In this document: one piece after another, positions 21,420-29,725 of the stretch
How the letters are laid out: each line of letters begins with the position of its first letter
Numbering within the stretch: position 1 is the first letter of the stretch
DNA from: a virus
DNA: 39,407 nucleotides
IMG/VR virus record: IMGVR_UViG_3300017995_000002
Location: 1-39,407 of that record
Direction: 5' to 3' (one strand)
The notes under the pieces: model-generated
Databases searched by the model: none
Told to the model about the DNA's origin: nothing
What the model saw: only the letters and a program-made list of their open reading frames with translations
Translations under genes and position numbers: made by a program

Positions 21420-21448
21420 AGTCTACAGGAAACTGCGCACTTGCGCAA
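21420..21448 (-). promoter_or_regulatory. Predicted promoter D with tandem 8-bp repeat
   Basis: Minus strand: -35 TTGCGC (21448-21443), 17-bp spacer, -10 TAGACT (21425-21420) preceded by TG. Just after -35, TGCGCA is repeated with an 8-bp step (TTGCGCAAGTGCGCAG). It lies between the baseplate stop (21449) and the RHH gene (21411). Confidence 0.65.
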
Positions 21449-23794
21449 CTAGGTAACGAGCACAGCCGTCGTGACCACGACCGTGGCGTCTGAGAAATGA
21501 TTGCTCCCCGTGACGCCGTGTATCTGGATGGCCAGGATGTCGCCTTGCTTCACCTGCAGGTTGCTGAAGTAGAGCGTGGTCGGGCCGATCTGGTTGGCCT
21601 GCAGGTCTAGCTCGCCCGTGCCGCTCGCGTTGATGAGCAGCTCGACGCCATAGGCGCCTTGAGTCGCCGGATTCTGGCAGAAAAAGGTGAGCGAGAGCAC
21701 CAGCTCGACGGTGTGCTGCACAACGTACTGCTGCGCCAGCACACCGACCGACGTATAGCCCGGGTTGGTGATGCCCGGGTAGCTCGGCGCGAGCTGCCAG
21801 GCGTAGTTGTTCCGGTTGGCGGGCTGTGGCAGCTGGCTCTGGTTCAGGATCTGCGCAAAGAACTGCGCGGCGTCCTTGCCGAGGTACTCGCCCGAGACCA
21901 CAGCCACGGTGTAACGGAAGAACGTCTTGTCGACGTCCTTCATCTGCACCTGGGTTATCAGTCCGAGGGTCAGATCGACGGGCGGCGTGGTCTGCTGGAT
22001 TGACTGCGACTGGCCTGGCATCAGCCCGTCACGGTCGGTCATGTAGTCGACCTCGTAAGGAATCCCTGAGCCATAGCGTGCGAGCAGCGCCTCGGCATAG
22101 AGCAGCTGGGCCGCCGGGTCGGTCATCGTGGTGGGCACCTGTTGGATGTCCTCGTAGACGCCCGTGTTGCCTTCGATGGCGGCACGCGCAGCGATTTGCG
22201 CATCGTTCTGGACCCAGATAATCGGCGACACCTGGGTCGCGTAGGAAACGATGAGCACGTCGGTCGACTTGATCGGCGGGTTGCTCGTGTTCTGCTCGAC
22301 GAAGTCGCCGCCCGGGAAGCCGCCCTGCGGCGGGTCCCAGGCCCACTGCCAGCCGACGGTCGACGGCAGATGCGCGGCGATGTCAAGGATGCTCGCGACC
22401 TTCTGCGGGTTGCCGTTCAGCGTGACCACGGGCGTCGCGTTGATGAAGTCGAGGGTAAAGAACACGATGCGATGGCCGTCGGGCGGTTGCGGGCCGTTCG
22501 GGAACGGGCCAGGGTGGGCGGCCGAGAAAATGTCAGACCAGAGCGAGCCCGAGCCCGACGAACCGCGGACGCCCTGCTTGTTCCGGTAGGTCGTGCGGTC
22601 GTATGTAATAGTCATCGACTCGGCCAGGGTGTTGCCGTCGTTATCGGCGATGTTGAAGGGCGCCACGCCGATGCGATCGCCGGCCGGGAAAAACCGGATA
22701 GTCATAAAGGCGTCGACCTCAAAGTCCCAGCCGGTGAGCGAGCTGAGAGTGTTGAACGCCTGGCGGATGGTGACCCAGTCAAACAGCTGGTTACCAAGGT
22801 CGACGCCCGGGTCGCCGTCGACGGTGTTGTAGCTGAAGCCGTCAGCCGCCAGTGTCAGGTCGAGAATGTCGCTCACGATCGACTGCAGCGTCGTCGGGCC
22901 GGTGTAGTACTTGCCGATGTACCGCCGGTCGAGCAGGCTCGAAAAGTCGGACGCTGTCACCTGGCCGCCCGAGCCGTTGGCTGTCGAGCCCATGAACATC
23001 GAGCCTGAGAGCGCCATAAACTGACCCTGCGCCGGCTTCTCGATGTAGCCGCCGAAGACGCGCACGGTGTTGCGATAGATGAGAACCGTCTGGCCGACTT
23101 GCGGAAGGTTCGCCGGGTTTCCGGTCGGATCCCAGAGCCCAAACTGCGCCGTACCGACCTGGCTCACGTTGAGCGTCACCTGCAGCGTGTTGACAACCAG
23201 CAGGTCGGTCTGGTCGACGCCGTCGATGAAAAGCGTAAACGGGCGCAGCAGCAGGGCGCCCGAGCCAAAGGCCAGGTCGATCTGCAGGCTCTCGACGCCT
23301 GTTATCTGCGTCGTGAGCGTCCCCTGGTTGAAGGTGACGGTGATGGCGAGGCTGGTCGTTCCGGTCAGGAACTGCGGCGGCGCCGTCGGGTGAAGCGCCA
23401 GCGGGTAAGGCTTCGGCGCTTTGGTGAACTCTAAGACCTCGTCGTACTGCAGCGTGCGCTTCAGCCGCGGCGGCGGGATAGGGATGCTCGCCGGCGGCGA
23501 AGGCGGCGAGTACAGCGCCGGCGGAAACGGCCGCGGGCCGACGGTGAACTCTTCTGGCTCAAGCTGCTGCAGCCAGGGCACGTGCAGCTGAGGCGACTGA
23601 GTCAGTGAGAGGTATTCGTTAAGCTCCAGCTCATTGAAATAGACGGGCGTGTCTTCCTGGATGAGCCGCTTGAGCTTGCGGCCGAGGCCAGGCGGCAGTG
23701 GCGGGGGAACTGGCGGCGGATAGAAGGCGGGCGGGTAGGGTGTCCGCCCGCGCGGGCGTACTGGTTCGTCAAGCCGTATGCGGTTGACGCGCAC
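21449..23794 (-). CDS. Baseplate / tail-tip hub protein with Pro-rich N-terminus
   Basis: 781 aa, GTG start. The N-terminal ~135 residues are proline-rich with three related motifs (TPYPPAFYPPP, PRPFPPALYSPP, PKPYPLALHPTAPP). The middle (FIDGVDQTDLLVVNTLQVTLNVSQVGTAQFGLWDP, VGQTVLIYRNTVRVFGGYIEKPAQ) matches hub-type (gp27/gpD-like) beta domains. A region around 540 (AIEGNTGVYEDIQQVPTTMTDPAAQLLYAEALLARYG) and a C-terminal beta sandwich follow. It lies after the spike and beside other tail genes, so it probably forms the tail tip. Confidence 0.75.
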   Translation of the reverse strand: MRVNRIRLDEPVRPRGRTPYPPAFYPPPVPPPLPPGLGRKLKRLIQEDTPVYFNELELNEYLSLTQSPQLHVPWLQQLEPEEFTVGPRPFPPALYSPPSPPASIPIPPPRLKRTLQYDEVLEFTKAPKPYPLALHPTAPPQFLTGTTSLAITVTFNQGTLTTQITGVESLQIDLAFGSGALLLRPFTLFIDGVDQTDLLVVNTLQVTLNVSQVGTAQFGLWDPTGNPANLPQVGQTVLIYRNTVRVFGGYIEKPAQGQFMALSGSMFMGSTANGSGGQVTASDFSSLLDRRYIGKYYTGPTTLQSIVSDILDLTLAADGFSYNTVDGDPGVDLGNQLFDWVTIRQAFNTLSSLTGWDFEVDAFMTIRFFPAGDRIGVAPFNIADNDGNTLAESMTITYDRTTYRNKQGVRGSSGSGSLWSDIFSAAHPGPFPNGPQPPDGHRIVFFTLDFINATPVVTLNGNPQKVASILDIAAHLPSTVGWQWAWDPPQGGFPGGDFVEQNTSNPPIKSTDVLIVSYATQVSPIIWVQNDAQIAARAAIEGNTGVYEDIQQVPTTMTDPAAQLLYAEALLARYGSGIPYEVDYMTDRDGLMPGQSQSIQQTTPPVDLTLGLITQVQMKDVDKTFFRYTVAVVSGEYLGKDAAQFFAQILNQSQLPQPANRNNYAWQLAPSYPGITNPGYTSVGVLAQQYVVQHTVELVLSLTFFCQNPATQGAYGVELLINASGTGELDLQANQIGPTTLYFSNLQVKQGDILAIQIHGVTGSNHFSDATVVVTTAVLVT

Positions 23795-23806
23795 AGCTAG
23801 AGGCTA

Positions 23807-24277
23807 CTAGCCGCCCATTTCTTCGACGAGAACGCCGCCCGACAGGTGAACGGTTCCGCTCACCGTGCTGAGCAGCTCGAAGACAAACGACTCGCTCGGC
23901 CCGACCACGGGCGGCCGCGGGAACATATAGTCGTAACCCGAGAACACGTTACAGGCGTTCTCTTCGAGCACGGCGGCCGTGCCGTTGGTCGTCGCCTTGG
24001 TCGTGTTGTTAATCAGCGCGGTGAAACTCGCCGACGAGTCGCCAGGGTCCATCGGCCGCGGCGTGTCGCTAGAGCCGCCCGATCCATCGGTGACGGTCGC
24101 CGGCAGAAAGCGAGCGCGCAGCGATAGCTGCTGGTTGGTGGGCGCCGTCGTGTCCGTCGCCGAGGTAAAGATGCGCAAGATGCGCAGCATTTTGCCGGCG
24201 GCGCCTTTGACCTGTACCAGGTCCTGCGGCGACGAGACCGAGATTTGCTCAAAGGTCACTGCGTAAGTGCGTGCCAT
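23807..24277 (-). CDS. Tail-associated structural protein (156 aa)
   Basis: MARTYAVTFEQISVSSPQDLVQVKGAAGKMLRILRIFTSATDTTAPTNQQLSLRARFLPATVTDG. Beta-rich, small-residue-rich; no motif for catalysis. The sequence style (ARTYAVTFE...VSAPQDL) is shared by small phage proteins encoded beside baseplate genes. It follows the spike gene with a four-base gap. Role inferred from position. Confidence 0.7.
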   Translation of the reverse strand: MARTYAVTFEQISVSSPQDLVQVKGAAGKMLRILRIFTSATDTTAPTNQQLSLRARFLPATVTDGSGGSSDTPRPMDPGDSSASFTALINNTTKATTNGTAAVLEENACNVFSGYDYMFPRPPVVGPSESFVFELLSTVSGTVHLSGGVLVEEMGG

Positions 24278-24281
24278 GGTT

Positions 24282-25688
24282 TTAGTAATTCTCCTCTGTG
24301 ATGACTTCTGTCCGATTCAATGCGAAAACGTAGTTGGTCGTCGAGCCGCCGCCGCCGGCAGTCTGCACGGCGCCGATGTCGATAGAACCTGAGCCCGCGA
24401 GATTTCCCTCGAAGCCTGCGCCACGGCACGCGCCGCCGGCGCCAGCGCTCGCGTTCAATCCGAAGTCCGTACCGACGTTGTTGAAAGGGTTGCCGGTCAG
24501 CGTGATGTCGGAAGCGTCGGCTGTGTAGCCGTTGAGCGCCGCGGTCGAGTTGTTCCAGTAAGCGTTGTTCTTGAACACGTAGATGTACACGCTCGCGCCG
24601 TTGGCGTTGATGCCATAGCCCGTGTTTTGCGTGTACAGTGAGTTGATGCTGATGAGGTTGAACGGGTCCGCCGTGCTGTTGACGAAGACGCCGTCCGCGC
24701 CGTTCTTGACCACGTCGGTGTTAATCAGCACGAGGGCGCCGGTCGTCGAGCCGTTATCCCACATGACGCCATGCGACGTGTTGTTGTAGATGACACAGCG
24801 CTCCAGGACAGTGTTTCCGCCATCGACAGGGCGGACGCAGCGCCAGCCCGAGCCGCCATTATCGTGGATAAAGCAGCCGACAGCCGTCGCTACAGAAGTG
24901 ATGACACCGTGCGAGGTGCAGTTTTTAATCTCGCAGTTGGTCAGCATGAGGTTGCGAAAATCATAGTCGACGTTGTAGTCGCCGTTGATGCCCACAGCGA
25001 AGCCGTCGAAGATGCAGTTATCGGCGCCGATGCCGTAGGCAATCCCGGTGTCAGCGTGCCAGGCGTCGGCCTTCGTGCCGGCGGTGTTGGTGAAATGGAT
25101 GTTTTTGAACAGCAGACTTTTGGACAGGCCGAGATTGAGCAGCCTGGTCGAGTTGGTGGCCGTCGTCCAGGTCACGCGGCCGTTGTCTGTGCGCGTCGAC
25201 GTGTAACCGATGATGCGGATGCCGGCGTTCTCGGTCGAATGGAAAGCGTCGGGCGTGGTGACCGTGTAGCTGCCGGTTGCCTTCATGTACGCGGTGTTGC
25301 CGTTGGTGAGGTTCGCGAAAAACTTCGTTACCGTGGCGAGCGCGCCGCCCACTGCATACGTGCCGCCGGTCGTTCCGGCCGCCGCCGGCGAACGGTCGAG
25401 AGTCGCGGCGCCGCCCGAGACGCTCACGATTTCGTAAAAGCCCAAGGTCCAGCTGCCGCCGGCCGAGATGTTGATGAGGTTACCGACGTCGGTCGCTACG
25501 AAGCTATGGCTGGCGCTCGTTACCTTGGTATTGGTGATGGCGTCGACGGCCAAGTCGGTCGCGTTGTACTGCGCCGAGTTTTGCTGGCTGTAGTCGGTTC
25601 CGCTGGCGCCAGCGACAAAGCCGCCGCCGTTGGTGTCGGCGCCGACGGTTGGCCGGATTTCCCAGACTGTCGCAGCCGGTAGCGCCAT
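24282..25688 (-). CDS. Right-handed beta-helix tail spike / fibre protein
   Basis: 468 aa. Start MALPAATVWEIRPTVGADTNGGGFVAG, typical of phage spike proteins. Residues ~150-420 show repeated short strands and Asn/Gly turns (NAGIRIIGYTSTR, NCIFDGFAVGI, LTNCEIKNCTSHGVI, FIHDNGGSGWRC, RCVIYNNTSHGVM), the pattern of a parallel beta helix as in pectate-lyase-like spikes. It likely binds, and possibly cleaves, a surface polysaccharide; catalytic acids cannot be assigned. Ends in GGGGSTTNYVFALNRTEVITEENY. Confidence 0.75.
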   Translation of the reverse strand: MALPAATVWEIRPTVGADTNGGGFVAGASGTDYSQQNSAQYNATDLAVDAITNTKVTSASHSFVATDVGNLINISAGGSWTLGFYEIVSVSGGAATLDRSPAAAGTTGGTYAVGGALATVTKFFANLTNGNTAYMKATGSYTVTTPDAFHSTENAGIRIIGYTSTRTDNGRVTWTTATNSTRLLNLGLSKSLLFKNIHFTNTAGTKADAWHADTGIAYGIGADNCIFDGFAVGINGDYNVDYDFRNLMLTNCEIKNCTSHGVITSVATAVGCFIHDNGGSGWRCVRPVDGGNTVLERCVIYNNTSHGVMWDNGSTTGALVLINTDVVKNGADGVFVNSTADPFNLISINSLYTQNTGYGINANGASVYIYVFKNNAYWNNSTAALNGYTADASDITLTGNPFNNVGTDFGLNASAGAGGACRGAGFEGNLAGSGSIDIGAVQTAGGGGSTTNYVFALNRTEVITEENY

Positions 25689-26108
25689 CTATCCCACCAG
25701 GGCGAAGATTTTGTCCGTGCCCGTCGGAAACGCAACATTGATGTCGGCGCCCGACGGCGTTATCGGCAGCCCGCTGTAACTGTCGAAGTAGGCGACCAGC
25801 GTCGAGGTCGCCGGATTGCCGGTGTCAACGAAGAGCACGAAGGCGCCGGCGGCCGGCCCAGCCGGAACGGCAGAAAACACTGTGTTGCCGGCGTTGAATA
25901 TGCCATTGCTAACGCTGGGCGTGGTGAGCTGCGCGCTGATGGCGATACGGTCGCCGGCCGCGATCGCGCTCAAGAACTGATCCGACGCGCTGTAGACGTA
26001 ATGACCGGCCGCGATGTTGACCAGGCACAGTTTCAGGTTTGCCGTGAGCAAGTCGACGGCGCCTGACAGGGTTTGCTGCTTGTAGTAGTTATACGATGCG
26101 TCCGCCAT
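25689..26108 (-). CDS. Small tail-tip structural protein (139 aa)
   Basis: MADASYNYYKQQTLSGAVDLLTANLKLCLVNIAAGHYVYSASDQFLSAIAAGDRIAIS... The Y/K-rich N-terminus followed by LSGAVDLLTANLKLxLV is a recurring beginning of small phage tail proteins encoded between tape measure and spike. Beta-rich. It overlaps the tape-measure stop by one base. Function is assigned by position. Confidence 0.7.
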   Translation of the reverse strand: MADASYNYYKQQTLSGAVDLLTANLKLCLVNIAAGHYVYSASDQFLSAIAAGDRIAISAQLTTPSVSNGIFNAGNTVFSAVPAGPAAGAFVLFVDTGNPATSTLVAYFDSYSGLPITPSGADINVAFPTGTDKIFALVG

Positions 26109-29100
26109 TATTGCCTCGTGATTCTCACGCCCATCGACTGCAGCTTGCTCACCATCGCGTTAGCCATTGTATCAGCAAGGTTCTGGCTGGCAGCCTGGCC
26201 TACGATCGTAGAGCCAGACAGGTCGACCGAGATGTGCATGATCGGCTGGTTGGGTGTGTTCGGCACCAGGCCGTACAGCCAGGGCGTGAGCTGCTCGGCC
26301 GACAGGCTGCCGATGCCCTGGTTCGGGCCGCCGATAGTTGGGACCGTCGTCGACGGCGTTCCCAGTGTGCCAATGGCGCCCTGGCCAGGCCCAAGCGCGG
26401 CGACCGTTTTTGCGACCGCGGTCGATAGACTCGTCACTCCCTGAGCCGCCACTGCCAGAGTGCTCGACGCTGCCGACGCCGTCGTCGCGAGCAGCGTCGT
26501 CGAGCTGGCGGCCGCGGTCGTGGCAGTGGCCAGAGTGTTGGTGGCCGCGGTCACGTTCAGCGCCGCATCCAGCTGCTTGCCGGCGGCCAGCACTGCTGCA
26601 TCAGCGACCGTCTTCAACTGAGCATAGGCGGCCGTTCCGACGGCGGCGTTGGCTTGCTCTTCGAGCATGTTGGCGGCCTGAGCTGCGTCGATGGCGTCGG
26701 TGAGTGTGCTCGCGATCTTGGTGGCCGCGGCCGAGACAGCTGTAGCGGCGGTCGTTGCCGTGGTCGACGTGTCCCATGGTTTCCCGGTGATGGGGTTGAG
26801 CTGGCCGGCTTGAGTCGCCTGGTAGAGGTTCTTGGCCGCCTGCAGCGGGTCCCAGGTTATCGTTTCGCTTGTGCCGCCCGCCGGGCCGCCCACCCAGCCG
26901 GCGCTGGTCGGCATGGTGATCTGCTCACCGGGTGTCAGGCTCATGTTGAGGCCGCCAATGGGCGCATTCATGCTTTGGTCGAGCATTGAGCTGAGGCTCT
27001 GCACCTGGCCGGCGGCGCTAGTGGCGGCTGAGCCGATCTGGTTAATCGCGTTCGTCGCGGCCGTTCCGTTGGCTGCCAGGTTGACCAGCTGGCCGTTGAC
27101 CACCTGCAGCGCGGCGCCGAACTGCGTGGCGCCGGCGGTCGCGGATGGAAAAGCGCTGCCCACCTGCACCAGCTGGCCGTTGACGAGCGCGAGCGAGGTA
27201 GCGAACGTGCTCACGCCCTCAGCTGCCGCTGGGAAGGCGCCCCCGAGCTGCACCCACTGGCCGTTTATCATCTGCAGCGAAGTCGCAAAGGTCGACACCG
27301 GGCCGTTTGCCTGGGTGAAGGCCTGCGCCGAACCGTTGACGGCCGCAGATAGCCCCTGGTGCGCAGCCGTGAGGGTCTGCACGGTCGTGACCGCGGTCTT
27401 ATGTGTGCCGTTCAGCGTGTCGGCCGCCTGCTGCGCTTTCTTGAGATACGTCTCATAGGTGCCCAGGCTGATGCTGCCTTCCTCGTAGAGCGAGCGCGCC
27501 TGAGCCAGCAAGGTGTTGGAGTTGGCGAACTCCAGGTTAGCTTTCGACTGCGCGGCCGTAATCTCGGCCATGGCCGCGGCTTGCGACAGCACGCCGTTGT
27601 TTGCGTCCATCTGCGCCTTGACATACTTGTCGGTCGCGTCGATGAGCTGGTTGAGGCTCGCCGTGTTGTTGTCATACGCCTGCATCACGGCCTGCAGGTA
27701 GGTCGTCGCGTTGGCGAGCGTGACCTGCATCTGCTGGTAGTCGTTCTGCGCGATGAGCAGCGCGGTGTGAGCGTTTTGTAGGCCGCCGTTCAGCTCTTCC
27801 TGCGCCTTGTTCATGGCGTTGAGCGCGTTGGTGTACTCGACGGCGTTGGCGTCGCCATTGGCCATGTCCTGCACTACGGCCTTGAAGTAGGTCTCGGTGT
27901 TGGCCGCATTGATGGCCAGCTTTTCTAAATCCGCGTCGACCAGCGAGAGCGCTGTGCCGAATACCTGCAGGCCGCCGTTGGCATCTTCCTGGGCTTTGTT
28001 GAGCGCGTCGAGCGCCTTCACGTATTGCGACCAGGAAGCCGTGCCCGTGTCGACAGCCTGAACTGTGGCCGCTAGGTCGGTCGCGGCGTTGGCCACAGCC
28101 ACACTCGCCTTCCTGTAATCGTCCTGCACCATCAGCAGCGCTGTGTGGGCGTTCTGCAGGCCGCCGTTGGCGTTCTCTTGCGCAGTGTTGAGAGCCTTCA
28201 GCGCCGCCTCGTACTGAGCCGCGCTGACCTTGCCGGCGGCGAAGGCAGCCGCTACGGCGTTGAAGTCGGTCTGCGCCTTCTGCGCGATCGCAGAGAGCGC
28301 GTTAATCGCCTGGCCGGCGGTCGAAGCCGCGGCCGTGGTCGATGCGCCAACGGTCTGCATGCCGGCGCCCCAGGCGCCGCCGATCGCGGTCGCGCTGTCA
28401 GAAAACTCTTTTTGCGCTAATCCCAGGAATTGCGTCGCGGCCGTGTTGATTTTGTCGGTCGCGTTCTTAACGTCTTCAGGGATTCTGGCGAAATTGCTAG
28501 TAAATACATCGCTCAGAACTTCGCCTATCCCTGTAAAGGATGCGATGAGCGTCTGAGCCATCGCGATGCCCAGGTTGGTCACCTGGTTGATGACGCCCAT
28601 CACGGCTAGGAAGCCGGTCTCGACGACTTCGATGAGCACTTTGGCCGCGGCGGCCAGGCCTGTGAAACCGTCGGCCGCTTTGCCCATCGACTGCCAGGCA
28701 GACTCGAGGGCGTTCTTAACCGTGTTCCAGGTGCCCGCGACACCGGAAGCCGCGGCGGCCGCGTCGCCGGCGTTCTTGGTCAGCTCGGCCGAAGAGAGAA
28801 CGGCCGCGCGCTGCGCCTCATCGAGACCCTTGAAGGTCTGCGTGAGCACGGTCGCCGGCACGCCCGCCATGCCCATGGCCTGCGCTACAGACTCGACGTT
28901 GAGCCCGATGGTCAGCAAGCTGCGCGCCATGAGCGTCCCCGAGTTGACGATCATGTCGAAGCGTTGCGCCGCGGTGTCGAAGTTGGTATTCATGGCCGCG
29001 GCGCCGTCGGCGATCGCGGTCAACATGGTGGGCATCGACTCGAGCGAAATGCCCAGAGCGGCGAGCTTCTGCTGCGCAGCGATCGCGGAATCCTGCGCCA

Positions 29101-29725
29101 CGCCGAGCGCGTCGGCGAGCTGTTTGGCGCTGTCGATCGCGGCGAGCGCGGCCTGCTGGTTTCCGAGGATAGAGCCTAAGGCCAGCTGCGCGCGCTGCAG
29201 GTTGCCGTAAGCGTCGACCATGTCGGTGATGGCCGTCTTGACCAGGTAGAGGGCGCCGACGCTGGCGGCCAGGTTGCCGAGGAAGCTCTGATTGGCCTCG
29301 TCTGCCTGCTGCGCCGCGGCGCCCATGCCCATATAGCCCTGCATGGCCGTCTGGGTCGCGGCGCCCATGTTGAGAGCGGCCTCGGATGCGTTGCCGGCGT
29401 AGGTGACAAACAGCTGTAGCTGCTCATTGACTGCCGGCAGCTCGGTGAGCGGCAGCTCGGCGAAGAGGCTCATCTGCTCGCCGAGCGCTTCGACTGGCCC
29501 CATGGCCTCGCCGGCGGCGGCCGCAAGCATCTGCAGGTCCGAGGCAACGCCGGCGGTCGCCGTCTCGATGCTGGTGAGAGTGACGCCCAGGCCTGCGAAA
29601 GCGTCGTCTAACGCCGTGGTCATCCCAGCCGCGGCTTCTGGGATGTTGTTGAGAGCTTGCTCGAGCGGCGAAATATCGCCGCCGACTGAGATTACCAGGT
29701 CGCCGATGCCGGATAGGTCAGCCAT
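26108..29725 (-). CDS. Tail tape measure protein
   Basis: 1205 aa, the longest gene, in the standard place after the tail chaperones. Ala/Gln/Thr-rich and mostly helical. Membrane-like helices occur mid-protein (VLIEVVETGFLAVMGVINQVTNLGIAMAQTLIASF). Four 63-aa repeats (DNA 28189-27434) and three shorter ~28-aa repeats (GPVSTFATSLQMINGQWVQLGG type, about 27310-27050) stretch the ruler. The length predicts a tail of moderate size. The ATG at 29725 overlaps the preceding chaperone frame. Confidence 0.9.
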   Translation of the reverse strand: MADLSGIGDLVISVGGDISPLEQALNNIPEAAAGMTTALDDAFAGLGVTLTSIETATAGVASDLQMLAAAAGEAMGPVEALGEQMSLFAELPLTELPAVNEQLQLFVTYAGNASEAALNMGAATQTAMQGYMGMGAAAQQADEANQSFLGNLAASVGALYLVKTAITDMVDAYGNLQRAQLALGSILGNQQAALAAIDSAKQLADALGVAQDSAIAAQQKLAALGISLESMPTMLTAIADGAAAMNTNFDTAAQRFDMIVNSGTLMARSLLTIGLNVESVAQAMGMAGVPATVLTQTFKGLDEAQRAAVLSSAELTKNAGDAAAAASGVAGTWNTVKNALESAWQSMGKAADGFTGLAAAAKVLIEVVETGFLAVMGVINQVTNLGIAMAQTLIASFTGIGEVLSDVFTSNFARIPEDVKNATDKINTAATQFLGLAQKEFSDSATAIGGAWGAGMQTVGASTTAAASTAGQAINALSAIAQKAQTDFNAVAAAFAAGKVSAAQYEAALKALNTAQENANGGLQNAHTALLMVQDDYRKASVAVANAATDLAATVQAVDTGTASWSQYVKALDALNKAQEDANGGLQVFGTALSLVDADLEKLAINAANTETYFKAVVQDMANGDANAVEYTNALNAMNKAQEELNGGLQNAHTALLIAQNDYQQMQVTLANATTYLQAVMQAYDNNTASLNQLIDATDKYVKAQMDANNGVLSQAAAMAEITAAQSKANLEFANSNTLLAQARSLYEEGSISLGTYETYLKKAQQAADTLNGTHKTAVTTVQTLTAAHQGLSAAVNGSAQAFTQANGPVSTFATSLQMINGQWVQLGGAFPAAAEGVSTFATSLALVNGQLVQVGSAFPSATAGATQFGAALQVVNGQLVNLAANGTAATNAINQIGSAATSAAGQVQSLSSMLDQSMNAPIGGLNMSLTPGEQITMPTSAGWVGGPAGGTSETITWDPLQAAKNLYQATQAGQLNPITGKPWDTSTTATTAATAVSAAATKIASTLTDAIDAAQAANMLEEQANAAVGTAAYAQLKTVADAAVLAAGKQLDAALNVTAATNTLATATTAAASSTTLLATTASAASSTLAVAAQGVTSLSTAVAKTVAALGPGQGAIGTLGTPSTTVPTIGGPNQGIGSLSAEQLTPWLYGLVPNTPNQPIMHISVDLSGSTIVGQAASQNLADTMANAMVSKLQSMGVRITRQ
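27434..28189 (-). repeat. Four 189-bp (63-aa) repeats in the tape measure gene
   Basis: Units 28189-28001, 28000-27812, 27811-27623 and 27622-27434 each begin with (N/V)xAQxxxNGG and are 63 residues long; units 1-3 are most alike (GGLQNAHTALL in 1 and 3), the fourth is diverged. They probably arose by tandem duplication and would lengthen the tail by a constant step per unit. Confidence 0.8.

Noticed and set aside
24771-25682. Plus-strand 303-codon open frame opposite the tail spike
   Set aside because: Antisense shadow of the beta-helix spike gene, rich in Arg, Val, Ala and Asp; no domain recognised.
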